Assembly (NCBI GenBank): GCA_017642425.1
Contig: JAGCPB010000003.1
Location: 1-55,831 of the forward strand
Length of the DNA: 55,831 nucleotides
Origin: Bacteroidaceae bacterium
GTDB lineage: Bacteria; Bacteroidota; Bacteroidia; Bacteroidales; Bacteroidaceae
Direction: 5' to 3'
Positions 41,675-49,877 of the stretch are shown here, piece after piece. The notes below the pieces were generated by a model. The model had not been told where the DNA came from. It saw only the letters and a program-made list of their open reading frames with translations, and did not search any database. The translations under genes were made by a program, and so were the position numbers. Each line of letters opens with the position of its first letter. The first letter of the stretch is position 1.

Positions 41675-43071
41675 AAAGAAGAATAACAATGATTATGGCC
41701 ATGATGCTGTTGGTATTTACGGCATCGGCCAAGAAAGGACCCAAGTATGTGTTCTATTTCATAGGCGACGGTATGGGTACCAACCAGGTAATGGGTATCC
41801 AGTATTATCTTCAGGATATTGAAGGGCAATACGGCTATAAACCCCTTTGCTTTACACAGTTCCCCTACACCGGTCTTGTTGTGACTTATTCGGCCAATAG
41901 CGATGTTACCGACAGTTCCGCGGCGGGAACTGCACTGGCAGGAGGTAAAAAGACAAACAACAACTATCTGGGCGTTCTTCCTGACAAGGAAACACGTGTT
42001 GAATCCATCGCTGAAATGGCGCATAAAAAAGGAATCCGTGTCGCAATAGGTACTTCTGTTTGTATTGACCATGCCACTCCCGGTTGTTTCTATGGGCACC
42101 GCCCACACCGTAACCAATATCACGAGATAGGAACACAGTTGAGTGAATCAGGGTTTGATTTCTTTGGTGGAGCTGATTTCCATTCTCCTTACACTAAGGA
42201 TGAGAGTGATGAAGGGAACTACGTCCAGGCTGAGAAAGCCGGATATACCATTGTACATGGATATGACGAATACAAGCAGAAGGCTGCATCCACCGATAAA
42301 ATCATACTATTTGACAAAGAACCCAACAGTGACCATTACCTCTCTTATGCCATTGACCACAAAGAAGGTGAATTGAAACTTTCTGAGATTACTGAAGCGG
42401 CCATTGACTTTATGATGAAAGACCCCAAGAAAGGATTCTTCATGATGATGGAGGGTGGACGCATAGACCAAGCCTGCCATGCCAATGACCCGGGTGCATA
42501 TATTAAGGAAATGCTGGACTTTGACGAGGCAATCAAAGTGGCCTATAATTTCTATCTTAAACACAAAAAAGAGACTCTGATAGTAATTACGGCAGATCAT
42601 GAGACAGGCGGTTTAGGACTTACAGCAGGTGACTATCGCACTAACCTGAAGGTTCTTCAATATCAGAATATGAGCAAAGGAGCTTTCAGTGCACATCTGG
42701 AAGAGAAAGGACGTGAAATAGGTGATATCCTCACCTGGGATGAAGTTCAGGATGAACTGAAGGAACATTTCGGTTTCTGGGATAAAGTAGATCTTACAGA
42801 CAAACAGACAGACCGCCTGAGAAGCGTTTATGTGGAGACCTTTGGTATGGGACCCGGCGCACTTGAAGAAGGTGAATATTTCAAGGTTGACAACCTGACC
42901 GATGAAGCCGCACGCATTATGACAGAGGCTGCACAGATCAGTTGGGCTGCTGGTTGTCATTCCGGCAGTTATGTCCCCGTATTTGCCATTGGTGCAGGCG
43001 CCGAGCAGTTTACCGGCCAGATGGACAATACTGAGATACCAATGAAAATAAAGAAACTTGCAGGCTATTGA
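41671..43071 (+). CDS. Alkaline phosphatase (PhoA superfamily)
   Basis: 466 residues. Signal peptide about 1-20 (LLVFTASA). Metal site Asp33 in FIGDGMG. Phosphorylated Ser82 in VTDSSAAGTALAGG. Later metal ligands in EGGRIDQACHANDP and ITADHETGGL. A periplasmic or exported phosphomonoesterase. It is translationally coupled to the cyclophilin gene (ATGA overlap). Its TGA stop directly abuts the stop of the opposite-strand gene in the palindrome TGATCA at 43069-43074. Confidence 0.94.
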   Translation: MKRRITMIMAMMLLVFTASAKKGPKYVFYFIGDGMGTNQVMGIQYYLQDIEGQYGYKPLCFTQFPYTGLVVTYSANSDVTDSSAAGTALAGGKKTNNNYLGVLPDKETRVESIAEMAHKKGIRVAIGTSVCIDHATPGCFYGHRPHRNQYHEIGTQLSESGFDFFGGADFHSPYTKDESDEGNYVQAEKAGYTIVHGYDEYKQKAASTDKIILFDKEPNSDHYLSYAIDHKEGELKLSEITEAAIDFMMKDPKKGFFMMMEGGRIDQACHANDPGAYIKEMLDFDEAIKVAYNFYLKHKKETLIVITADHETGGLGLTAGDYRTNLKVLQYQNMSKGAFSAHLEEKGREIGDILTWDEVQDELKEHFGFWDKVDLTDKQTDRLRSVYVETFGMGPGALEEGEYFKVDNLTDEAARIMTEAAQISWAAGCHSGSYVPVFAIGAGAEQFTGQMDNTEIPMKIKKLAGY

Positions 43072-43809
43072 TCATCTGAAGTCCAGATAAGGTTTTAAAC
43101 GTTCAAGGTCCTGAGCGGTAAATTCCTCAAGCAAGGAGAGCTGTTCAGGACCTTTTATTTTACCCCGTTCCCTGCGCAATTCAACTATGGCTCTGGCCTG
43201 ATAGAAATTCATGTATGGATGACTTCTCAGTTCATTAACCGTACCTTTGTTGACTTCTATCATCTTTAGCTGTATGGTATCTGTTATAATGAACCATTCC
43301 ATCAATGAATCCGGCAGGCCGTTTATTTCCAGAAGCTGTTTCGTTGAGGCAAATCCTCCAAGTTGTTCCCTGTATCTCAATATCCTTGATGCATAAACAG
43401 GACCTATACCAGGAAGTGAAACCAGTCCCGCACTGTCAAGAGCATTGAGATCCAGGGGTGACATAGGCCTTCTCTTGGAGGTATAACGGTTTTTCACTAT
43501 GCTATCCGGAGCATTAATAATACTTCTGGTAGTATCTCTCACATATTTCCTTGTTATCGAGTCACGGCGATAAGAAGACTGTGACCGGTTTCCTGTGGCA
43601 GGACGTGAAGTATCGGAACTGCGGTTACTCCTGGCGGTTGTCTTGCTTTTGGGAGCCTGGGTTACGGTTACGGTATCAACCGGCACTTCCGGAACCGGAA
43701 CCTCATTTTTGTGTGGTATACGGAGTATATTGGTAACTACTATTACTGAAAGCAACACCAAAGCTACTATCCGGTCGTTACGGCTGAAATAGAAATGGTC
43801 TTTAGACAT
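43072..43809 (-). CDS. ComEA-like helix-hairpin-helix protein
   Basis: 245 residues. One membrane segment near the N-terminus (about 14-31), a Ser/Thr/Arg-rich linker, then tandem HhH motifs at about 115-180 (LPGIGPVYASRILRYREQ) and 185-245. ComEA-type proteins bind double-stranded DNA at the cell surface during uptake. Relatives in Bacteroidota are widespread, so competence here is not proven. Only 32 bases separate its start from the divergent VanZ gene. Confidence 0.82.
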   Translation of the reverse strand: MSKDHFYFSRNDRIVALVLLSVIVVTNILRIPHKNEVPVPEVPVDTVTVTQAPKSKTTARSNRSSDTSRPATGNRSQSSYRRDSITRKYVRDTTRSIINAPDSIVKNRYTSKRRPMSPLDLNALDSAGLVSLPGIGPVYASRILRYREQLGGFASTKQLLEINGLPDSLMEWFIITDTIQLKMIEVNKGTVNELRSHPYMNFYQARAIVELRRERGKIKGPEQLSLLEEFTAQDLERLKPYLDFR

Positions 43810-43829
43810 TGTGTTACGGTATAATTGGT

Positions 43830-43837
43830 TAATTTTG
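43830..43837 (+). promoter_or_regulatory. Promoter -7 element for the VanZ gene, near-leaderless
   Basis: TAATTTTG ends four bases before the ATG at 43842, and an ATTG box at 43808-43811 (18-base spacer) overlaps the comEA start codon. Transcription from here would begin at or next to the start codon. Confidence 0.55.
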
Positions 43838-43841
43838 CGCC

Positions 43842-44228
43842 ATGATAAAATTCATAAGGAAATATCCGTTGTCGCTGCTCATAATAGCAGCCATTATATT
43901 TCTATCTCTGTTCAATCCTCCCAAAACCAAGCTTGACACGGTTTCATACATAGACAAGATTGCCCATGTGTGTATGTACGGTGGTCTGGAACTGGTTATC
44001 TGGATTGAGTATCTGCGTCACCATTCCGGTTTAGACAGAATAAAGATGATTCTGCTTGGAATTACAGTACCCATCATTCTGGGTGGTGCAATGGAACTGG
44101 CACAGGCTTTTCTTACAGAAAATCGCAGCGGTGACTGGGTGGACCTTGTAGCCGATGCTGTCGGGGTACTGGCCGGAGCCGCAATAGGCTACCTTGCACT
44201 TACCCGCATCTTTTCCCGTAAGGGATAG
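43842..44228 (+). CDS. VanZ-like family membrane protein
   Basis: 128 residues with about four membrane segments (about 9-23, 40-57, 68-85, 97-118). The VanZ-like pattern is seen in DKIAHVCMYGGLELVIW and MELAQAFLTENRSGDWVD. Function unknown in most organisms; the glycopeptide-resistance name does not imply resistance here. It converges with the CYTH gene with zero intergenic bases. Confidence 0.82.
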   Translation: MIKFIRKYPLSLLIIAAIIFLSLFNPPKTKLDTVSYIDKIAHVCMYGGLELVIWIEYLRHHSGLDRIKMILLGITVPIILGGAMELAQAFLTENRSGDWVDLVADAVGVLAGAAIGYLALTRIFSRKG

Positions 44229-44708
44229 TCATTCCTTATTCCAGGTCTTGTAAGGATTGGTGGCAAGATAGGCGTTGTAATAACGGTGGTCACCTGTTAC
44301 CTCCTTGCCTATGAAATCAGGCTTGACGAATGACTCGCCCTCTGAGCCCAGCTCAACCTCAGCCATGACAAGTCCCTCGTTTTCACCGTGGAATTCATCC
44401 ACTTCAAACACATGAGGACCGCTGTGTACAAGATAGCGGCGTTTCTCTATGGCACCGCTCTGGTGCAGTTCAAAAAGCTCACGGGCATCCTCTACAGGGA
44501 TGAGATGGTTCCACTCGTAACGGCTCATGCCCTTGCCGTCAGACGGACCTTTAATAGTCAGAATAGCCTCTTTGTCTGTTATGCGCACACGTACAGAACG
44601 GCCGTTCTCATGGGCGATATAGCCCTGTAGAATGTCATAATAGCTGAATGCCTGTGTGCGGTAGGAGTCATTCCTGACCAGAAACTTACGTTCAATCTCT
44701 ATCGACAT
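44229..44708 (-). CDS. CYTH-domain protein (adenylate cyclase/thiamine-triphosphatase fold)
   Basis: 159 residues. ExExK signature at residues 4-8 in MSIEIERKFLV, then the tunnel-fold charged strands (RVRITDKEAILTIKGP, FEVDEFHGENEGLVMAEVEL). CYTH proteins hydrolyse triphosphate compounds, often inorganic triphosphate; the exact substrate is not known. It follows prfB after 27 bases and is probably co-transcribed with it. Confidence 0.9.
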   Translation of the reverse strand: MSIEIERKFLVRNDSYRTQAFSYYDILQGYIAHENGRSVRVRITDKEAILTIKGPSDGKGMSRYEWNHLIPVEDARELFELHQSGAIEKRRYLVHSGPHVFEVDEFHGENEGLVMAEVELGSEGESFVKPDFIGKEVTGDHRYYNAYLATNPYKTWNKE

Positions 44709-44735
44709 AGTATTAGTGTTTGTAATTATTGGAAA

Positions 44736-45857
44736 CTATTGTTGATTCTGTGATTCGGCAAATGACATCAGGTAGGATTTGATGAATCCGTCAATGTGTC
44801 CGTCCATGACACCGTTTACATCGGATGTCTGATAACCGGTGCGATGATCCTTGACTCGGCGGTCATCAAACACATACGAGCGTATCTGCGAGCCCCATTC
44901 TATCTTTTTCTTTCCGGCCTCAATCTTTTCCTGCTCGGCCATACGGTGCTGCAGTTCCTTGTCATACAGGATGGAACGCAGGTGCTGCAGGGCACGCTCC
45001 TTGTTCTTGGGCTGGTCACGGGTCTCGGTGTTCTCTATGAGAATCTCCTCCTCGACACCGGTATACGGATCCTTGAACTGATAACGCAGACGCACGCCCG
45101 ATTCCACCTTGTTCACATTCTGACCGCCTGCACCGCCGCTGCGGAATGTATCCCAACTCATAAGGGCGGGGTTGATGTCAACCTCTATTGAGTCATCAAT
45201 AAGGGGAGTTACAAATACGCTTGCAAATGATGTCATACGCTTGCCCTGGGCATTGTAAGGCGAAACACGCACCAGACGGTGAACTCCGTTCTCACCCTTA
45301 AGGTAACCGTAGGCAAACGGGCCCTCTATCTCCATTGTGACCTGCTTGATACCGGCTTCATCGCCTTCCTGAAGGTTGGCTACGGTAACTTTGTATTTGT
45401 TGTCCTCGCCCCAACGCATATACATGCGCATGAGCATCTGGGCCCAGTCCTGACTCTCGGTACCACCGGCTCCGGAATTGATCTTGAGTACGCAGTCCAT
45501 CTGGTCGGCCTCCTCACGGAGCATGTTCTTAAGCTCAAGCGACTCTACGGCCTCAAGAGCTCTGGCATAATTCTCATCAACCTCCTGCTCTGTTACCAGT
45601 TCCTCCTTATAGAAATCCATGGCCAGCTGCAACTCATCAGTCAACGCCTTGACCTGCTTGTAGCCGTCAATCCAACCCTGAAGGTCCTTTACCTTCTTCA
45701 TCTGGATCTCAGCCTTCTTGGGATCATCCCAGAATCCCGGGGCCTGTGTACGCAACTGCTCCTCCTCGACCTGTATCAGTTTAGAATCTATATTCAGATA
45801 GCGTTTCAAGGCCTCAGTACGGTCAACCACGTCTTTGAGTTGTTCTGCTGTAATCAT
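44736..45857 (-). CDS. prfB: Peptide chain release factor 2, no programmed frameshift
   Basis: 373 residues from the ATG at 45857. The GGQ peptidyl-release motif is in SGGAGGQNVNKVESG. The stop-recognition tripeptide reads SPY in LVRVSPYNAQGKR, where E. coli has SPF. The classic +1 frameshift site is absent: the codons at this point are CGC TAT CTG AAT, with no in-frame TGA, so the protein is read continuously. A TTG reading from 45890 would overlap the promoter and is rejected. Confidence 0.95.
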   Translation of the reverse strand: MITAEQLKDVVDRTEALKRYLNIDSKLIQVEEEQLRTQAPGFWDDPKKAEIQMKKVKDLQGWIDGYKQVKALTDELQLAMDFYKEELVTEQEVDENYARALEAVESLELKNMLREEADQMDCVLKINSGAGGTESQDWAQMLMRMYMRWGEDNKYKVTVANLQEGDEAGIKQVTMEIEGPFAYGYLKGENGVHRLVRVSPYNAQGKRMTSFASVFVTPLIDDSIEVDINPALMSWDTFRSGGAGGQNVNKVESGVRLRYQFKDPYTGVEEEILIENTETRDQPKNKERALQHLRSILYDKELQHRMAEQEKIEAGKKKIEWGSQIRSYVFDDRRVKDHRTGYQTSDVNGVMDGHIDGFIKSYLMSFAESQNQQ

Positions 45858-45876
45858 ACTTCTTGGTTTTGGACTG

Positions 45877-45884
45877 CAAAGATA
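45877..45884 (-). promoter_or_regulatory. Promoter -7 element for prfB
   Basis: TATCTTTG on the minus strand, 19 bases before the prfB ATG. Confidence 0.6.
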
Positions 45885-45984
45885 GTGCAAGCCGAGAGGA
45901 GAAAAAAGAAACTTGTTTGTTTTTTATTCCGAGGCGCAGCCTATCTAGGACCGAAGGTCAAAGTTACTCATTTATTTGCAAGAA
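45885..45984. other. Intergenic stretch resembling a recurring Bacteroidales element
   Basis: The bases between the M23 gene stop and the prfB promoter (GCCGAGAGGAG, then ATTCCGAGGCGCAGCC, then GGACCGAAGGTC) look like sequence I remember recurring upstream of genes in Prevotella and Bacteroides genomes. There is no second copy in this window. It holds no ORF and no strong hairpin. Confidence 0.25.
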
Positions 45985-47181
45985 TCAACGCCGCAGCCAC
46001 TCTGAAGGATTGAGACGTTTGCTCTCTTTGTGCAATTGGAAATGCAGAATGGGAGTTCCGTCCTCGGATGTCTGGACATTACCTACTATATCCGATGTCT
46101 TAACGTTGTCACCTTTCTTGAGACGGGTCTCACTCAGGTTGCAATATACCGATATGTATGAACCATGGCGTATGAGTACGCCAATCTGACCCTTACCCTG
46201 CTGGAATATTGATGAAACCGTTCCGTCAAACACCGCTCTGGCCTGTGCGCCCTCCTGTCCCTGGATATCTATACCCAGATTGTTCTGCTTGACGTCTTTC
46301 ATTCCGGCCACATTCTGTACACCGTACTCTCCTACCACAAGATATGCTCCGGTAATAGGCATAGGCAGCTTGCCTTTGTTGCTCTCAAAATTGCCGGATA
46401 GTTTGACATCCTCCTGCGGCTGGGGCTTGCCCTGATTCTTGGCCTGCTCCTCCTTGATGGCCGATTGGATCTGGCGGTCAATCTCCTTGGACAGCGCATC
46501 CATCTTTTTCTGCTGGGCTGCTATCTCCTTCTTAAGGTTGGTACGCTTGTTCTTGAGCTGGTTCACTATATTCTTCTGCTCCTTTTCCTCCTTACGGGCC
46601 TCCTCCTCATTCTTTTGCTGAACTTTCTGGAGTTCCAGTTTCTCTTTTTTAAGCAGCTCTATCTGACTCTTCCTGTCCTCAAGCGTATCCTTCTTTTGGC
46701 TGATTTCATCGGCCATTTCCTGCAATGAATTGGAATACTCGCTAACATAACGCGCCCTGCGGCTCATCTCACGGAAAGATTCGGTTGCAAGTATGAACGT
46801 AATAGGATTGAAACTGGAGTTCTGATGCTGATAGAACCGGCATGCATCAGCATAACGTTCACGGCACTGCTCATGCTCCTTTTCCAACTGCTCGATCTCT
46901 TTCTCCAGACGGCTTGACTCACGGTCAAGAGAGCGGATTTCTGTACGGGTCTTCTCCACAATCCTGGTACGCTCCTTGAGTTTGGCCGTAATGATGTTCA
47001 GATTGTTTACCTGGCTGGTAATGCTGGACTCGGTAGAGGTAAGGATCTGTTCCTGACGGGCTATCTGCTCCTCCATCTCTGCGCGTTCCCTGCGCATCTT
47101 CTCAATAACAGAATTGGTCTGCCCCTGCATTAACAGCGGAACAGACAACAGGAACAACAACAGTACGCGTCTCTTTATCAT
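45985..47181 (-). CDS. M23/LytM-domain protein, EnvC-like amidase activator
   Basis: 398 residues. Signal peptide with predicted cleavage MQG|Q. A long coiled coil spans about 22-250 (KMRRERAEMEEQIARQEQIL). A LytM domain covers about 270-398. The first metal-site His of active M23 enzymes (HxxxD) is replaced (NLGID), so it is probably non-catalytic, like EnvC, which activates cell-wall amidases at division. The late ILHFQLHKE keeps part of the HxH region. It overlaps the DUF4292 gene by four bases in the conserved dut-TPR-DUF4292-M23 operon. Confidence 0.88.
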   Translation of the reverse strand: MIKRRVLLLFLLSVPLLMQGQTNSVIEKMRRERAEMEEQIARQEQILTSTESSITSQVNNLNIITAKLKERTRIVEKTRTEIRSLDRESSRLEKEIEQLEKEHEQCRERYADACRFYQHQNSSFNPITFILATESFREMSRRARYVSEYSNSLQEMADEISQKKDTLEDRKSQIELLKKEKLELQKVQQKNEEEARKEEKEQKNIVNQLKNKRTNLKKEIAAQQKKMDALSKEIDRQIQSAIKEEQAKNQGKPQPQEDVKLSGNFESNKGKLPMPITGAYLVVGEYGVQNVAGMKDVKQNNLGIDIQGQEGAQARAVFDGTVSSIFQQGKGQIGVLIRHGSYISVYCNLSETRLKKGDNVKTSDIVGNVQTSEDGTPILHFQLHKESKRLNPSEWLRR

Positions 47182-47978
47182 ACCAGATTATCCAATAGTT
47201 CATCAAGTGTAACCTGCTTCATGCGGCGTGAGACCTGGGTCTTGTCGGGCCAGTTCTTGTTTTCGGTCGAAACAGAAGAAATCCTTACCTTCAAGTCTAT
47301 GTCAGAATCAGAAGTGTTTATTACAACCCCCAGTTCCGAAGGATATTTCCACTTGCCGGAAACAGCGGTGAAATCAGCATAATCAATGCGGAATCTGAAA
47401 CCGCCTCCTGATCTGGTCACGGCATCAAGACGCCCCTTTCCGTCAGATATGAATTCATATCCGCATTCAATATCCTTGATATAGAAATTGCCCTGTTCAT
47501 CGGTCCTGTCTATCCTCAACCGTGTGGATGCGTCCACAAGGTTTGCACTTCCCGGTGAAAATATCCGGTTCCAGAGCAAAGCCTGAACCACCTCAAAATC
47601 CAGCCCCAGCTCATTGCGATACGGGATATCGGCATAATGGCATACGGAATAGATGTTGTGCACACGGTCCGATACCACAACCATATCAGGCAGGAATTCA
47701 ATACGTGCCACCTCAACCAGCCCAAGCATGCTTGCACTTATCTGGATACTATGGTCGCGGCGCATCCTCAGTTGCCCGCTCACCTTGTTGCCGCCGATAT
47801 TGAAAGAGAGACTTGCTGTCAGTTCCTGAACCGGAGGGGGATCCAGAAGGTCATGTACGATACGTTCGCTCTTCTGTTCTTTCTGCCCTTTCTGTTTCCT
47901 TGCAGCCGATGTGGAACGGCATCCATACAGTAGAACCGTGGAGAGCAATATCAGCAATATGTATTTAACGCCTCTCAT
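47178..47978 (-). CDS. DUF4292 lipoprotein
   Basis: 266 residues. Lipoprotein signal LLYGC (Cys20). The rest is a beta-rich domain (ELTASLSFNIGGNKVSGQ, then RIDYADFTAVSGKWKYPSEL) in the DUF4292 family, whose shape resembles LolA/LolB-type lipoprotein carriers. A role in outer-membrane lipoprotein handling is possible but not shown. Four-base overlaps with both neighbours show a tightly coupled operon. Confidence 0.87.
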   Translation of the reverse strand: MRGVKYILLILLSTVLLYGCRSTSAARKQKGQKEQKSERIVHDLLDPPPVQELTASLSFNIGGNKVSGQLRMRRDHSIQISASMLGLVEVARIEFLPDMVVVSDRVHNIYSVCHYADIPYRNELGLDFEVVQALLWNRIFSPGSANLVDASTRLRIDRTDEQGNFYIKDIECGYEFISDGKGRLDAVTRSGGGFRFRIDYADFTAVSGKWKYPSELGVVINTSDSDIDLKVRISSVSTENKNWPDKTQVSRRMKQVTLDELLDNLV

Positions 47979-49324
47979 TCTAAATAACGCTCCTGACGTA
48001 TCTTCTGTTCCAGAGTCTTGGAACTGCTGTTGTACTGGACGGCCTTATGCCAGTTTTCAAGCGCCTTTTCTTTCTCACCGCACATGTACAGCACATCACC
48101 GTAATGCTCATAAATCTCAGGATTGTCGGCATCAAGGTAACGTAAAGCCTTCTCCATATATCCAAGCGCATCATTATACCTTTTCATCCTGAACAATATC
48201 CACGCGTAAGTATCCAGATATGTGGCGTTCAAAGGTTCTGCCTCCAAAGTCCTGGCGCTCATCTCCAATGCCCGTTTCAGGTCACGGTTCTCGACAGAAA
48301 GATAGTATGCGTAGTTATTGAGCACACTTATGTTGTCAGGATCAAATATCAGCGTGGAGTCATAATCAGCGTACATCTTTTCAGGGTCACCGAAAGTATG
48401 ATGGAAATCTCCCCTGAGGTTATACAATGAAGCCTTGTCTTTGTCTGTCTTTACATGTTCCAAGCCCTTTGAGAGCATATCAAGAGCCTCCTGGTTCTGT
48501 CCCATCCAGAAATACGCTATTGACTTCTGGCTGTATGGCGCCAATAGTTCGGGCTCGTGTCTTGATACCACATCGCAAAAACTCATTGACACGTCCAGAA
48601 GGGAACGGCAACGGGCCCTGTCCATCTGTGTCTCGGCTTTCTCAAGCATATCTCTTGTGGTGTTCATCAGGAGTTCTATGATCTCAGACGGATTGTCCGA
48701 TTCATAATAGGCCGAATCAAGTTCTCCCATCTGCAGATAGCAGACAAAACGCTGGAACTTTAGTTCATCCGCCACATCCTCAAGCGTACCGTAACGTTTG
48801 AGCACCCGCAATTCCTTCTCATAGTCTCCGGCATCATCATACAGACCGGCCAGTGTTATCAGTACATCGGTCCTGCCTGGGAAACGGCGGGTAATCTCCT
48901 CATATTGCTCAATGGCTTCATCCTGGCGGTTCTGCCGCAGATAATTCATTGCCAGAAGGCGGCGGTACCAATAGTTGTCCGGTTCCAGAAGCACGGCGCG
49001 CAACAGAAGGTCCTGTGCGGTACCGCTAAACTTTTCCAACAGAGACCTGTCACGCAATGACATATAGTATTGAGCCAGACTATAGCAAGTGGCGGCCGAT
49101 GCGGTATCATACTCCAGACTGCGTGCCATCAGGTCCATAGCGGCATCCATATGACCCTGATTATACATTTTGATGCCTTCCATATAGAGATGGTCACGGG
49201 CATAACCGTCCACCTCTGTCCGTGACAACGGATCAGATGATGAGGTATGCCGCAAAGAACCGCATGAAACCGTGACGGCAATTGCCACCAAAATGCCCAC
49301 AAGTCCGGAAAAGCCCCTTTTCAT
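47975..49324 (-). CDS. TPR repeat lipoprotein
   Basis: 449 residues. Lipoprotein signal TVSC (Cys21). At least seven TPR-like helical pairs, for example EQYEEITRRFPGRTDVLITL, LNNYAYYLSVENRDLKRAL and MEKALRYLDADNPEIYEHYG. TPRs mediate protein contacts; this one sits in the periplasm or outer membrane. Conserved next to dut and DUF4292 in Bacteroidota, precise role unknown. Confidence 0.88.
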   Translation of the reverse strand: MKRGFSGLVGILVAIAVTVSCGSLRHTSSSDPLSRTEVDGYARDHLYMEGIKMYNQGHMDAAMDLMARSLEYDTASAATCYSLAQYYMSLRDRSLLEKFSGTAQDLLLRAVLLEPDNYWYRRLLAMNYLRQNRQDEAIEQYEEITRRFPGRTDVLITLAGLYDDAGDYEKELRVLKRYGTLEDVADELKFQRFVCYLQMGELDSAYYESDNPSEIIELLMNTTRDMLEKAETQMDRARCRSLLDVSMSFCDVVSRHEPELLAPYSQKSIAYFWMGQNQEALDMLSKGLEHVKTDKDKASLYNLRGDFHHTFGDPEKMYADYDSTLIFDPDNISVLNNYAYYLSVENRDLKRALEMSARTLEAEPLNATYLDTYAWILFRMKRYNDALGYMEKALRYLDADNPEIYEHYGDVLYMCGEKEKALENWHKAVQYNSSSKTLEQKIRQERYLE

Positions 49325-49339
49325 CGGTAAAAAGTAAGA

Positions 49340-49771
49340 TCAGATTCCGCTATGTCCAAACCCCCCGGCTCCACGCTCAGTCTCATCAAGCGTATCAACC
49401 TGGATCCATTCGGCCTGCTCGTGGCGGGCTATTATCATCTGAGCTATGCGCTCTCCGTCATTTACCGTAAATTCATCCTGTGAAAGGTTTATGAGGATAA
49501 CTCCTATCTCACCACGGTAATCGGCATCGATAGTGCCAGGAGTATTAAGTACCGTAATACCCTTCTTTATGGCCAGACCGCTACGGGGACGGACCTGCGC
49601 CTCAAACCCTGCAGGGAGAGAAATGAAAAGTCCTGTAGGAACAAGACGGCGCTCCATAGGTTTCAACACTATGGGTTCATCCAGATTGGCTCTCAGATCA
49701 ACTCCGGCAGACTGTATCGTGGCGTACTCCGGAAGCGGATGATGGGACCGGTTTATGATTTTTACCTTCAT
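49340..49771 (-). CDS. dut: dUTP diphosphatase
   Basis: 143 residues. Trimeric dUTPase motifs in order: [44 protein letters not shown] and [10 protein letters not shown]. It hydrolyses dUTP to dUMP and keeps uracil out of DNA. It heads the minus-strand operon, 15 bases before the TPR gene, with a promoter match at 49808-49815. It is divergent from dgt, another dNTP hydrolase. Confidence 0.96.
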   Translation of the reverse strand: MKVKIINRSHHPLPEYATIQSAGVDLRANLDEPIVLKPMERRLVPTGLFISLPAGFEAQVRPRSGLAIKKGITVLNTPGTIDADYRGEIGVILINLSQDEFTVNDGERIAQMIIARHEQAEWIQVDTLDETERGAGGFGHSGI

Positions 49772-49807
49772 GATTCAAGAGGTTTTGTATTTACACAGCG
49801 AAAATAA

Positions 49808-49815
49808 CAAATATA
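49808..49815 (-). promoter_or_regulatory. Promoter -7 element for the dut operon
   Basis: TATATTTG on the minus strand, 37 bases before the dut start. Confidence 0.6.
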
Positions 49816-49850
49816 CCGCCAACTAAGGCCATAATCAACCGAAAAAGCAC

Positions 49851-49858
49851 TAATTTTG
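49851..49858 (+). promoter_or_regulatory. Promoter -7 element for dgt
   Basis: TAATTTTG, full match, 19 bases before the dgt ATG; no clear -33 box. Confidence 0.55.
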
Positions 49859-49877
49859 AAACAAAAGAAATCAACAG

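Noticed and set aside
41329-42123. Minus-strand open frame of 264 codons opposite the cyclophilin and phosphatase genes
   Set aside because: It is antisense to two clear genes and low in recognisable motifs.
45858-45890. Eleven extra N-terminal residues for prfB from a TTG codon
   Set aside because: The TTG lies upstream of and next to the -7 element at 45877-45884; RF2 proteins start near MITAEQL.
45279-46013. Plus-strand open frame of 244 codons opposite prfB
   Set aside because: It is a shadow of the highly conserved prfB gene and runs across its promoter; no domain is recognisable.
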